Below are positions 8,494 through 17,014 of a stretch of 35,424 nt of DNA, in pieces (the stretch's first letter is position 1; each line of letters starts with the position of its first letter). The notes below the pieces were generated by a model. The model searched no databases and was not told the origin of the DNA. It was given only the letters and a program-made list of their open reading frames with translations. The stretch is from Candidatus Hinthialibacter antarcticus (GTDB lineage Bacteria; Hinthialibacterota; Hinthialibacteria; Hinthialibacterales; Hinthialibacteraceae). Position numbers and translations under genes: made by a program. Location of the stretch: assembly GCA_030765645.1 (NCBI GenBank), contig JAVCCE010000002.1:1-35424 (forward strand), given 5' to 3'.

Positions 8494-8652
8494 TCGTTAC
8501 ATATCACTACTTATACGTATGATATTATCCCCTCAAAATTGTGAATCTGTGTATCCTGCCAAATATTTCTTAGATTACATCAATCAATTATAAATGCAAG
8601 AAAACTTGACATTTTTCGTTGCGGAGAAGCCGTTTGTGGAAAATTATGATGC

Positions 8653-8670
8653 GGTTTTATGTATAAAACC
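8653..8670. promoter_or_regulatory. 18-bp palindrome upstream of protease gene
   Basis: GGTTTTAT and ATAAAACC are perfect 8-bp arms around GT. The right arm can instead pair with the following GGTTTT (8674-8679) as AAAACC-ACTT-GGTTTT, so three alternating arms are present. The site lies just upstream of the putative -10, as expected of an operator. No regulator can be named. Confidence 0.45.
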
Positions 8671-8690
8671 ACTTGGTTTTTTCGAGTTTA

Positions 8691-8699
8691 TGCTATAGT
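8691..8699 (+). promoter_or_regulatory. Extended -10 promoter element of the protease gene
   Basis: TGC-TATAGT matches an extended -10 (TGn plus a TATAAT-like hexamer). The -35 candidate is weak (TTGGTT at 8673, 15-nt spacer). It would give a leader of about 65 nt before the ATG at 8772. Confidence 0.4.
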
Positions 8700-8771
8700 C
8701 CCAGAGTGCGCTTCCTATGAATTCTACATAAATCCCAATCGAATTGACGGCATGTAGTGAAAGGAACTCAA

Positions 8772-11489
8772 ATGAAGTTTTTATCGAGAGATTTATGCGG
8801 GTATTTTATAATGGTTGCAGCCCTGCTTGCTATCAATTCGGCGGCGTATGCAGATTGGCGGATCATGCCGGACGGAAAAATCCATGATGACTATCAAGCG
8901 CCAACCTGCGCGACTTGCGACTACCTGCATGAACAAGAAGCGCGCCTGCGCCAGGGCAAAAAGCCGATTGTTGACGAGCGCTTCGTCCCTAAAGATTATT
9001 GGTCAAAACAACAACTCGCGACGCCAACCGACGTTTGGCAATGGCCTGAAGAATACACATATATTAACGACAACCGCACTGACTCTGACGGCGATGGGTT
9101 GTTGGAGTGTCGGTATACCATCAATTTTTCTGATTTTTCATCCGTCGGCGGGTATTCGCAATCAGAGATCAATGATTTCGTTGGAGAATTTGACCGCTGC
9201 GTCGAGATGTGGAACGACTTACTAGAACATGTCGGGTTAGAGCTCAAAGAAGTCAACGACGGCAGCCATCACATTACCGTCGAAGCGAATGCCGATTCGG
9301 ATATCGGTTCATCCGTCGGGCTAGCGACGCTCTTCGGCGCCTGGGATTCCGACAGCGCCATCTGTAAGTTTCGTAGTTCCTATACGCGCTTTCTCGCTGC
9401 GCGTTCCTATATGGATGATACTTCCGAAGCCTTTGCCGTTCGCCCGCCGGGCAATCCGTTTGTCGCCGTCTATCCTCTCTCTGTCTTTCGCGGAGTGGAT
9501 GGCAACTCGACCTTTTCGCGCAGTTCCTTGATTGCAACGATGCTGCATGAAGTCGGTCACTTGATGGGGCTTCGCCATCCTTTTGATGCGTTGAACATTC
9601 TTGAAAACGGCGAAGGTTCCAGCTATCAAATCAATTGGCTCGACTGGCCCACGGTCGGCAACCCGCCGCCAAGCGCGCCGTCGCACATCATCGCCAATGA
9701 AGACTACCTGCAAACCGGATGGAGCCGCGGGCTGATTAACACATTTATGACCTATGACGACGGCGATTCGTACACGGTGTATCTCGATATGCCGCCTCAC
9801 GTGAAAGCATTCGTCGCCCATTATTATGGCATCTTTGACCCGGCGTCCGCCCAGCCATTGTTAGACGAAGCCATCAGCGAACAGTTGCAATTTTCGCCTT
9901 TGGCGCGCGGCGAAATGGCGTTGGAACGCGAAAACAACGATTCCCCGGGAGACGCTCAGCCCCTTGATGTTGGACGCCCGGTTTTAGGGGCGCTATCGTG
10001 GCATTCTCCAGTTACGGGAGATAGGCAAGAGAGTTTGCAAGACCAGGAGGATTGGTACGCGTTCAATGTAAACGCAAGCGACGTTGGGCGCACTCTAGTC
10101 GCAGAACTCTCGATTGGTTCCGTATTTCGCCAGAATTTCACTTCGACCTTTAACGGCGTGACCTTTGTCGGCGACGCGGAAATTCACATCATTGATCCGT
10201 CTGGCAACGAGACGGTCAGTTTTGACGATGAATTTCCATTTGAAACATTAGAGACCCTTGAAGCGGGAACCTATTTCATTGGCGTCACGGGTTCGTCAAA
10301 CGACTCCAGGCCGACTTACAAAGATTATGTGTTGACGGTTTCGTACGACGACGGTTTGCCTTCCAGCGATCCGACGTTTACACCGACGCCCTCGCCAACG
10401 GTATTTTCAGTTGTTGGAACCCCGGTCCCGTTTCAGTATGAGTTTGACCTCGCGGTAGAAAATGTGTATGTAATCGACGGCAGTGGGGATTTCAATAGTT
10501 CTGCGATTGATGACATCCAAGCGCGCCAAAATATTAAGTTCGTTGCTAAAGTGAGAAATATTGGTAAAAAGGATATCCCCAATTACACCATTGAGTGTTG
10601 GGTGAATGGCGACCGTTTTACTACAGGGCAAATGCCAAGCGCTTTGCCGCCCAATTCTTCTCAAATTTGGACATCACAAGACACCAACAGCCTGAACAAC
10701 GGCATTCATACGGTCGAGTGGCGGGTCATTCCCGGTGCGGACGATAATTCTGCGAACGATTCAATCACGCATACATTCGCGGTTGGAAACGCCGTGCTTC
10801 CGACGGATACGCCGACGCCTGCGCCGCCAACCAATACGCCCGTTCCACCGACGCCGACGCCCGTGCCGCCAACGAACACGCCGTTGGTCTTACCGACATC
10901 AACGCCGACGATTCCGGCTTCTGGTGGATTGCAACCCTTGGTTGAATATAACTTCGACCAAGCAACGCTGGCGGCGAACGGCTGGTCTGAATTGCCGGGT
11001 GGATTTACTGGCGCTGTCGCCGGTCAGTTCGCGATGACGGCGCTTTCACCGCAAATTCTTCCGCAATCCTCAGACGGCTTGGGGCTGGCGATTCGTGTTG
11101 CGCCCGGCGATGTTGGCTTCATGTTTTCTTCGCAGGCGGTTGATGGCGGGGGAGACCCGTTGTTAATCCGCGCCCTGATGCGGGCTGATTTTCCCAATGC
11201 CTCGGTTGCGATCGGCGCCTTACGCGGCGGGTTAACGGTGGCAGGTTCATTCGATGGTTCAATTGCGCTCAACTTCCCAACCACGGCGCAGCAACTGGTT
11301 GATGGTTCCACCTGGATGAGCATTGTTTACCAACCCGACCAGGGAACCATTATCAATCCAATCTTACAGGTCGCGAATTCCGGCGCTGCGGGTGATCCGA
11401 ACGTAACGGTGTTTGTTGATAAAATTGAAATATACCGATTGGCAAAAGGCAGTTCATCGCTGGCTGATTTGCTGCGAACTGAACCATAA
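8772..11489 (+). CDS. Secreted multidomain metzincin metalloprotease
   Basis: 905 aa with a signal peptide (about 1-27, ending NSAAYA). The catalytic domain holds HEVGHLMGLRH (259-269), the HEXXHXXGXXH zinc signature of metzincins, with MTYDDGD further on as a possible Met-turn. Downstream are a PPC-like beta domain (about 385-540), a CARDB-like domain (about 550-675), a Thr/Pro-rich linker of TPxP repeats (about 680-715) and a C-terminal beta-rich domain (about 720-890) that I do not recognise and that may bind a surface or polysaccharide. DSDGDG (104-109) looks like a calcium loop. The N-terminal CATC pair may bind metal. The ATG at 8772 follows AAGGA; an in-frame GTG at 8757 lies upstream. 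It is monocistronic, with a terminator. Confidence 0.85.
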   Translation: MKFLSRDLCGYFIMVAALLAINSAAYADWRIMPDGKIHDDYQAPTCATCDYLHEQEARLRQGKKPIVDERFVPKDYWSKQQLATPTDVWQWPEEYTYINDNRTDSDGDGLLECRYTINFSDFSSVGGYSQSEINDFVGEFDRCVEMWNDLLEHVGLELKEVNDGSHHITVEANADSDIGSSVGLATLFGAWDSDSAICKFRSSYTRFLAARSYMDDTSEAFAVRPPGNPFVAVYPLSVFRGVDGNSTFSRSSLIATMLHEVGHLMGLRHPFDALNILENGEGSSYQINWLDWPTVGNPPPSAPSHIIANEDYLQTGWSRGLINTFMTYDDGDSYTVYLDMPPHVKAFVAHYYGIFDPASAQPLLDEAISEQLQFSPLARGEMALERENNDSPGDAQPLDVGRPVLGALSWHSPVTGDRQESLQDQEDWYAFNVNASDVGRTLVAELSIGSVFRQNFTSTFNGVTFVGDAEIHIIDPSGNETVSFDDEFPFETLETLEAGTYFIGVTGSSNDSRPTYKDYVLTVSYDDGLPSSDPTFTPTPSPTVFSVVGTPVPFQYEFDLAVENVYVIDGSGDFNSSAIDDIQARQNIKFVAKVRNIGKKDIPNYTIECWVNGDRFTTGQMPSALPPNSSQIWTSQDTNSLNNGIHTVEWRVIPGADDNSANDSITHTFAVGNAVLPTDTPTPAPPTNTPVPPTPTPVPPTNTPLVLPTSTPTIPASGGLQPLVEYNFDQATLAANGWSELPGGFTGAVAGQFAMTALSPQILPQSSDGLGLAIRVAPGDVGFMFSSQAVDGGGDPLLIRALMRADFPNASVAIGALRGGLTVAGSFDGSIALNFPTTAQQLVDGSTWMSIVYQPDQGTIINPILQVANSGAAGDPNVTVFVDKIEIYRLAKGSSSLADLLRTEP

Positions 11490-11515
11490 ACGATACGTGA
11501 AATCATTGATGCAAA

Positions 11516-11546
11516 AGAGCGCGGTCACAAGCCGCGCTCTTTTTTT
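11516..11546. terminator. Terminator between convergent genes
   Basis: Perfect 9-bp stem AGAGCGCGG (11516-11524) / CCGCGCTCT (11532-11540) with a T-run on the + side. It ends the protease transcript. Its right edge touches the 3' end of the convergent CPXCG gene; a run of four As on the left gives some function in the other direction. Confidence 0.88.
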
Positions 11547-11730
11547 ATTCATCTAGCGTATTGGCTTCAAATGAGACAACGTGGTCGTGTTCGATTTGAA
11601 AATCAATCTGAATGGGGCGGCAGCAGACCTCACAGTCTTCGACATACGATTGAACATCAACCGAGAGGTCAATCACTGCGCTGATGCGCTGCCAGCAGTA
11701 GGGGCATGTATATTCAAATTCTTCTTGCAT
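11545..11730 (-). CDS. CPXCG-motif cysteine-rich small protein
   Basis: A 61-aa protein with CPYC at 9-12 and CEVC at 33-36, two CxxC knuckles that form a rubredoxin/zinc-ribbon-like site. It matches the small family of CPXCG-motif cysteine-rich proteins in length and layout (TCPYCWQ ... EDCEVCCRPI). Function is unknown; metal binding is inferred from the four cysteines. The gene is transcribed toward the shared terminator at 11516-11546 and has no clear Shine-Dalgarno. Confidence 0.8.
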   Translation of the reverse strand: MQEEFEYTCPYCWQRISAVIDLSVDVQSYVEDCEVCCRPIQIDFQIEHDHVVSFEANTLDE

Positions 11731-11813
11731 GATTGAATGAACTTTAGTGTGTGGCCATTCGGCTTGAGGACGCTCATAGAATCACCCCAAAGCCGGATGC
11801 GTACATTTTCTAT

Positions 11814-12350
11814 TTATTGAACGCCCAGCGCTTGAAAAATGCCGATCATAAATTGCGGCAGGTCGTCGGGTTTACGGCTCGAAACAAAATGGCGATCGAC
11901 CACAACCGGCGCGTCTTCAAAAATCGCGCCTGCATTTTCCAGGTCGTCTTTGATGCCCGGCGATCCGGTTACGCGTACGCCCTTATACGCCTTGGCTGAA
12001 ATGGGGATCCATCCGCCGTGGCAGATCGCAGCAACCAGTTTGCCCGCGTCAGCGAATTCTTTGACTAACGATAACACCTTCGCGTCGCGCCGTAATTTGT
12101 CGGGCATGAAGCCGCCGGGGCAGACCACGCCGTCAAAGTCGGATGCGTTCATGTCCCCAATCGCAGCATCGGATTTGCAGGGATAGCCGTTCTTGCCTTG
12201 ATAGACAACGCCCGCCTGCGGCCCCGCGAGCACAACCTCAGCCCCTGCTTCTTCCAGGCGATATTTGGGATACCACAGTTCCAGGTCTTCATAAATATCG
12301 CCGACGAAAAATAGAAAGCGCTTGCCGCGTAATGGATAATCGGTCATCAA
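11814..12350 (-). CDS. DJ-1/PfpI family protein
   Basis: DJ-1/ThiJ/PfpI superfamily, 178 aa, cytoplasmic. Nucleophile-elbow cysteine C110 lies in AICHGGW with H111 beside it, as in PfpI/YhbO-type members, and an acidic residue sits in DIYEDLE (E21) near the N-terminus. Members act as glyoxalase/deglycase-like or stress proteins; the exact activity is disputed and not inferable here. ATGATG offers two starts one codon apart. It lies 6 nt downstream of the propeller gene, probably co-transcribed. Confidence 0.88.
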   Translation of the reverse strand: MMTDYPLRGKRFLFFVGDIYEDLELWYPKYRLEEAGAEVVLAGPQAGVVYQGKNGYPCKSDAAIGDMNASDFDGVVCPGGFMPDKLRRDAKVLSLVKEFADAGKLVAAICHGGWIPISAKAYKGVRVTGSPGIKDDLENAGAIFEDAPVVVDRHFVSSRKPDDLPQFMIGIFQALGVQ

Positions 12351-12356
12351 AGTCTC

Positions 12357-13628
12357 CTATTGAGTTGCGACGCAATACAACCGCTCTGCTGTACGGATCA
12401 AAAAATAATCGTCGCCGAACGCGAACGATGAGCGGATCGGCGCTTTGCCCATTTCGATCTGGCTGAGCAGTTTAAACTCATCGCCGTCTTCCATAACGTA
12501 AAATCGTCCGCTCTCATTATGGGCGAATATTTTTCCATCAGCGATGGTGGGCGAGGCGCGCATAACCACATCGCTATCAAGATCGCCCTTCCAGATGGTT
12601 TCGCCTGTTTTTGCGTTCAGTTTGGTTATGACGTGGCGGTCTCCGTCGAGCACATACAAATGTCCATCATGGTAAGCGGAAGTGCAAACGTCAGGCGGCG
12701 CGTCTTTGAATTGCCATGCAATTTGCTCATCGCCGACGGTTCCAGTTGCGCCCGCTTTGAGTGCGAACAACGGTTCGCGCTTGGGCGCCGCGACGTAGAT
12801 CATCCCACCGCCTGCAACCGGCGACGGTACGATGCGCCAATGGCCGACTTTACGCGGGTTATATTCGCCCCAGCGCCAGATTTCTTTGCCTGTTTCTGGA
12901 TCGTGGCCGGTGGCGTAGTCTGCGCCGAAGAGCACAATTTCTTCGCGACCGTTTGTGGTTAGTGGGATGGGCGTTGTATAGGCTTCCAGCGATTCCGCCT
13001 TGGCGTCGGAAGGGCGTTCTTCTTTGAAAATGTCTTTGCCCGTCGCCGGGTCAATCGCAATCAGGAAAGAGGCGGGATTGCGTTGTAAAATTGTAATGTA
13101 GAGTTTGTCTTTATATAGCAACGGGCTGGAGGCGTATCCAAATTGGACGCTGAAACGGCCCATTTCTTTTACGAGATTGCGTTGCCAGAGAATCTTGCCG
13201 TCTAAGTCCAATACGGCGAGGTCGCCTGAACCGAACAAAAAGACGACATGCTTGCCGTCTGTCGCTGGCGAGGGCGATGCCATGTTTTGGCGGCGGTTTC
13301 CTCCGGGATCAATACCGAGCGTCTGGCGCCAGAGTTCCGTCCCGGTTTTCGCGTTGATGCACAGCCCCAACAAATCGCCGGACCGCTCATCGCGGGACGC
13401 GACGAAGATTTTGTCGCCCCAGATGATGGGCGTGGCCGCGCTTTCGCCGGGTAGGTTGGCGATCCAACGCATGTTGTCGGTTTGGCTCCAGGTATGGGGC
13501 AGGTTCTTGGCGTTAGCCGCTCCGTTAAAATCCGGCCCGCGCCATTGCGGCCAATTTTCTGCGCTTACCGCCAGTTGGAAGCAACATCCACAAATAAGAA
13601 TAAACAAATACATTGACCATTGTTTCAT
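12357..13628 (-). CDS. Secreted PQQ-type beta-propeller protein
   Basis: 423 aa with an N-terminal signal peptide (hydrophobic 6-20, cleavage near VSA-E at 23/24). The mature start, ENWPQWRGPDFNG, is typical of outer-membrane-protein-assembly/PQQ-like propellers common in Planctomycetes-type genomes. Repeated blades show A-x-TG-x-E-x-W patterns (AKTGTELWRQ, PETGKEIWRW, AKTGETIWKG). No catalytic motif for a quinoprotein dehydrogenase was seen, so a binding or structural role in the periplasm is more likely than alcohol oxidation. The Shine-Dalgarno GAGGGG lies 6-7 nt upstream. The gene diverges from yaaA. Confidence 0.85.
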   Translation of the reverse strand: MKQWSMYLFILICGCCFQLAVSAENWPQWRGPDFNGAANAKNLPHTWSQTDNMRWIANLPGESAATPIIWGDKIFVASRDERSGDLLGLCINAKTGTELWRQTLGIDPGGNRRQNMASPSPATDGKHVVFLFGSGDLAVLDLDGKILWQRNLVKEMGRFSVQFGYASSPLLYKDKLYITILQRNPASFLIAIDPATGKDIFKEERPSDAKAESLEAYTTPIPLTTNGREEIVLFGADYATGHDPETGKEIWRWGEYNPRKVGHWRIVPSPVAGGGMIYVAAPKREPLFALKAGATGTVGDEQIAWQFKDAPPDVCTSAYHDGHLYVLDGDRHVITKLNAKTGETIWKGDLDSDVVMRASPTIADGKIFAHNESGRFYVMEDGDEFKLLSQIEMGKAPIRSSFAFGDDYFLIRTAERLYCVATQ

Positions 13629-13761
13629 GGCTGCCCCTCGATTCGCTTTGGTTTCGGTTTCAAAATGAAAAACAAAGATGAAGAATGCGTCATGCAGTGA
13701 TTAAGTCGCAGGCGTATATTACATTGTTCCATCGTGTTGGCTATAGAACAAAGGAAACGGA

Positions 13762-14442
13762 ATGAAGAAAACGATTATAATTTTGATCCCACCGTCTGAG
13801 GGCAAGGCGCCCGGCGGCGAGGGCAAACCGATTCAACCCAATAAAGACGCTCGCGAAATGCTCAAGCGCTTACATGGCTACGACGGCGAATGGGGCAAGT
13901 TATTAGGCGTGAAAGGCAAGGCGCTGGATGCCGCGCTCGAAGCCAACGCGTCTATCTTGAAATCGCCGACGCTGCCCGCGATTGAGCGATACAGCGGCGT
14001 AGTGTATGACGGCATCGACTATGCTTCGATGAAGGCGTCGGCGCGTCGGACGTTTGACGAGCGCGTACGCATCGTGTCGGCGCTATTCGGATTAGTCCAA
14101 CCGCAAGATTTGATTCCCAATTACAAATTAAAAATAGACAAACTCAACGCCGCCGCCTATTGGAAGCCGATCATCGTCAAGCAGTTAAAAGACTCATTCG
14201 TGATCGACCTGCTGCCGCAGGCGCACCATAAGGCGGTTGGGTATCCCGATGGAATTCGAGTGGATTTCGTCTGTGAAAAAAACGGAAAACGCAAACCTGC
14301 CGGACACTTTGGCAAGTTAATCAAAGGCCGCTTTGTGCGTTGGCTATGCGAAAACAAACTCGCCGATCCAAAGCGCTTTTCGTCATTCGATGAAGACGGC
14401 TACCGATGGAACGGCGAGTGTTTTATCAAAGTTGAATGTTAA
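13762..14442 (+). CDS. yaaA: Peroxide stress protein YaaA (DUF328/UPF0246)
   Basis: 226 aa, slightly shorter than the E. coli protein. Diagnostic motifs are PPSEGK (10-15), the YSGVVYDGIDY segment and YKLKI, then a C-terminal DFVCEKNG-type strand. In E. coli YaaA lowers free iron and DNA damage under hydrogen peroxide and has a DNA-binding fold; the same role here is by homology only. AAAGGA lies 6 nt before the ATG. It is monocistronic, convergent with the AGE epimerase gene, with the structured repeat between them. Confidence 0.9.
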   Translation: MKKTIIILIPPSEGKAPGGEGKPIQPNKDAREMLKRLHGYDGEWGKLLGVKGKALDAALEANASILKSPTLPAIERYSGVVYDGIDYASMKASARRTFDERVRIVSALFGLVQPQDLIPNYKLKIDKLNAAAYWKPIIVKQLKDSFVIDLLPQAHHKAVGYPDGIRVDFVCEKNGKRKPAGHFGKLIKGRFVRWLCENKLADPKRFSSFDEDGYRWNGECFIKVEC

Positions 14443-14482
14443 GTTAGACCTTATCTCAAAATTACTTGATCTATCGTTGCGT

Positions 14483-14566
14483 CAGGCCAGGGTACAACTC
14501 TGCTCGCTTCAGTGCGGGCTTTTATGCCCTTATACACAGGCGCTCCCAGAGTTGCACCCTGGCCTG
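14483..14566 (-). repeat. Structured 84-nt dispersed repeat, copy B
   Basis: Inverted second copy of the unit at 96-179. The outer arms 14483-14502 and 14547-14566 pair over 20 positions (19 Watson-Crick and one G-U when read on the minus strand). The inner GTGT/GCAC and GGGC/GCCC helices are kept. Against copy A, two outer-stem pairs change on both sides and stay paired (A-T to C-G, T-G to A-T). It fills the gap between the convergent yaaA and AGE epimerase genes, with no T-run beside it, so it is not a standard terminator. Confidence 0.82.
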
Positions 14567-14602
14567 AATTGGCTTTTGTTGATACGTCTGTTCTTTTCGG
14601 AA

Positions 14603-15916
14603 TCATTTTTTGATAGGGCTCTCCAGCGTCTTTAAACACCGCACCATGGCGCGACCGTTGTGGTAGGGCGATTTCCAGAGGTTCGCTTTTGCGCCCGACG
14701 CGGCGCCGTTTTCATCAATGTTGCTGAACCAGTCGCCGTTTTCCCAATCGACCTGATGCGCTTCGAGCCAATCCATCATTTGCGTGAAGATTGACCAATA
14801 CATCTCGTCGCCCGTCATGGCGTACATTTCCAGTGCGGACACGACGCCCTCCGCCTGCACCCACCACACTTTTCGTTTAGAAGAGGCTGTTTCATTGAAT
14901 GAACCATAGTCATAGAAGCCGCCGTTTTCGTCGTCGTATCCATATTCGAGCGAGTAGTCGAACAGCGTTTTGTATAAATCAAGATAGGGCCCGTTTGGCA
15001 GCTCTGCCGCGCGATTAGCGTCGATGAGCAGCCAGATATTCTCGATGTCGTGTCCATACGAGACCACGTTGTACTGGGCCTCATCAATCGGCAGCCAATT
15101 GCGATGATATTTGTCCGTACACGCGCCGAGGGTTTTGCGTACGACGGTGTTGCTTTGAATGGAAATCAATTCAATCAAGCGGTTTCGCGCCTGCGCGTCA
15201 TCGAAAGCCGTGCAGTAATTCGTGAGCGCTTCCATGATGTGCAGGTGGGTGTTCATCAATTTGACGCCCGGCGCGACGCTCATCAGCGCCTGGCTGTCGT
15301 CGTCGAGGAGGCTCCACTCTCGGGTGAATGATTCCTGATACCCGCCGTATTCGTCGTCGTGCGCTTTTTCTTCGAGAGTTTGAAACAAGTTCTGCGCTAA
15401 GCGGGCGGCGGCGGGATTCTTCGTCGCTTTAACGTATTCCGACAGCCCATACAGCATGAACGCCTGCCCATAGAGGTGTTTGCGGTCAACGGTTACGGTT
15501 TTGCCGTCTGCGCCAATCTGCTCATAAAAGCCGCCGTTTTCATTATCAAACATGTGCGCCATAATAAAATCAAATCCATGATTGGCGGCTTCGAGATGGC
15601 GCTGGTCGCCAAGTTCGTTATTCAAAATATGAGAAAAATACCACAGACAACGCGCCTGTGAGACAATGCCTTTGGGCGCGGGGCCTTGGTCGACGCCTGC
15701 CTGATTGTGATTGAGGTGATAACCGCCGTTGGTCTTGTCGACGAGGCGTTCCAGCCAGAATGAATCAATGTTGTTGAGCATCTTTTTGACTTTGGCTTGG
15801 GCGAATGCAATATCCGCCGCCGTGGGCGCCGCATGGCTGAATTGGACCGTCAATGCGGCAAAAATGATGCTGAATGCAACTGTATTGAAAACGAACCGGT
15901 TTATGTAAATGTTCAC
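14603..15916 (-). CDS. Exported AGE-family (N-acylglucosamine 2-epimerase / cellobiose 2-epimerase-like) protein
   Basis: An (alpha/alpha)6-barrel sugar epimerase/isomerase, 437 aa, with a signal peptide (hydrophobic 9-27, cleavage near SHA-A). Family histidines appear in NTHLHIMEAL, YGHDIENIWLL and SPYHNGRAMV, and repeated ENGGFY / EYGGY motifs mark the barrel. Members epimerise at C2 or isomerise free sugars without a cofactor. Most are cytoplasmic, so export is notable. The GTG at 15916 is preferred because GGAGG (15923-15927) is 6 nt upstream; an earlier in-frame GTG at 15934 would put that site inside the gene. It diverges from the Tat isomerase gene. Confidence 0.85.
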   Translation of the reverse strand: MNIYINRFVFNTVAFSIIFAALTVQFSHAAPTAADIAFAQAKVKKMLNNIDSFWLERLVDKTNGGYHLNHNQAGVDQGPAPKGIVSQARCLWYFSHILNNELGDQRHLEAANHGFDFIMAHMFDNENGGFYEQIGADGKTVTVDRKHLYGQAFMLYGLSEYVKATKNPAAARLAQNLFQTLEEKAHDDEYGGYQESFTREWSLLDDDSQALMSVAPGVKLMNTHLHIMEALTNYCTAFDDAQARNRLIELISIQSNTVVRKTLGACTDKYHRNWLPIDEAQYNVVSYGHDIENIWLLIDANRAAELPNGPYLDLYKTLFDYSLEYGYDDENGGFYDYGSFNETASSKRKVWWVQAEGVVSALEMYAMTGDEMYWSIFTQMMDWLEAHQVDWENGDWFSNIDENGAASGAKANLWKSPYHNGRAMVRCLKTLESPIKK

Positions 15917-16010
15917 TATTTTCCTCCATCTCACTCAAATCAGTTGAATTATTCAAGAAATCATTGGAGCATAGATAGACTGACGACTCAATCCTGTTGG
16001 AGAAATGAAT

Positions 16011-16970
16011 ATGTCGAACGATAAACATGAAAACAGACTCTCGCGTCGCGCCCTGCTTTCGAGCGCAATGCTTGGCGTTTCGGCGGCGGCGCTGGCAAAA
16101 TCCGCAGCGGCGCAGCCGGAGACCAAAAGCCCCAGCGTTGTGATTTTTAGCAAGCACTTGGGCTGGACGAAATACGATGAACTGGCGGCGCTGACCAAAG
16201 AGATCGGGTTTGACGGCGTTGATCTTACCGTGCGCCCTGGCGGTCATGTCTTGCCGGAGCGCGTACAGGACGACTTGCCCAAAGCAGTCGAGGCGGTTCG
16301 CGGCGCCGGGTTGGAAGTCGCCATGATTACGACGCAAATCGCGGGACGCGACACGCCCTACGCCAGCGATATTCTCGCAACGGCGTCTGCATTGGGCGTC
16401 CCCTTTTTCCGCTGGGGAACCTTTCGCTATAACGACGACCAACCGCGGATGCAGCAGCTGCTTGATTACAAACCGCAGCTGCAAGATTTGGCGGGGATGG
16501 CGGCGCATTTCAATATGCGCGGCGGCTATCACAACCATTCCGGCGATAATTATATTGGTTCCGCAATATGGGATTTAGACAAACTGCTCGAAGGCGTTGA
16601 AGGCGAATGGTTGGGGTCGAATTTTGATATCGGCCATGCCTTTTGCGAAGGCAGCGGCGGCGCTTGGGAGACCAATTTTGAACTAATCGCGCCGCGCATC
16701 AAAATGTCGGCGGTCAAGGATTTTTGTTGGCTGCATGATAAAGATCGCGGCTGGCGGCGATACTTCCCGGCGTTGGGCGAGGGCATTGTGCAATGGAAAA
16801 ACATATTGAGCATGATGAAAGCCAGCGGGTTTACCGGGCCGTTTTCGATTCACCACGAATATAACGTCGCGGGCAAAGACGAAAACGCCAAGCGCAAACA
16901 GGTTATCTCTGATTTGAAGAAAGACCTCACGTTTTTCCGTGGACAGATGAAAGCCGCTGGCTGGGCGTAA
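16011..16970 (+). CDS. Tat-exported sugar phosphate isomerase/epimerase (TIM barrel)
   Basis: A second TIM-barrel isomerase, 319 aa. LSRRALLSS at 10-18 with a following Ala-rich stretch to about 34 is a twin-arginine signal. Candidate metal and substrate residues lie in YHNHSG (173-178), NFDIGHA (D206), KD (236-237) and HHEYN (E283). It is distant from the copy at 1890-2846, so recent duplication is unlikely. The ATG at 16011 has GGAG 8 nt upstream; the ATG at 16005 is too close to that site. Divergent from the AGE epimerase, which suggests a shared regulatory region and related substrates. Confidence 0.83.
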   Translation: MSNDKHENRLSRRALLSSAMLGVSAAALAKSAAAQPETKSPSVVIFSKHLGWTKYDELAALTKEIGFDGVDLTVRPGGHVLPERVQDDLPKAVEAVRGAGLEVAMITTQIAGRDTPYASDILATASALGVPFFRWGTFRYNDDQPRMQQLLDYKPQLQDLAGMAAHFNMRGGYHNHSGDNYIGSAIWDLDKLLEGVEGEWLGSNFDIGHAFCEGSGGAWETNFELIAPRIKMSAVKDFCWLHDKDRGWRRYFPALGEGIVQWKNILSMMKASGFTGPFSIHHEYNVAGKDENAKRKQVISDLKKDLTFFRGQMKAAGWA

Positions 16971-16978
16971 GAGACTCC

Positions 16979-17000
16979 GGGGCGCCGTGATCGGCGCCCC
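16979..17000 (+). terminator. Strong GC hairpin without T-run
   Basis: Perfect 9-bp stem GGGGCGCCG / CGGCGCCCC with loop TGAT, 8 nt after the isomerase stop. No T-run follows, so it may be a pause or mRNA-stabilising hairpin and not a full terminator. The next gene starts only 15 nt later. Confidence 0.5.
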
Positions 17001-17014
17001 GATTGGTACGTGAT

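Larger units (their letters stand above)
8494..8771. other. AT-rich intergenic region with palindrome and promoter
   Basis: About 280 non-coding bases separate the sugar operon from the secreted protease. No convincing terminator follows the HAD gene. The region holds the palindrome and extended -10 listed separately, and an isolated TTGACA at 8606 with no good partner -10. Confidence 0.6.

Noticed and set aside
8606-8611. TTGACA as a -35 box
   Set aside because: No -10-like hexamer lies 15-19 nt downstream.
14483-14566. Ordinary bidirectional terminator
   Set aside because: The stem is long and has internal helices, no T-run flanks it on either side, and the same unit recurs at 96-179 in another context.
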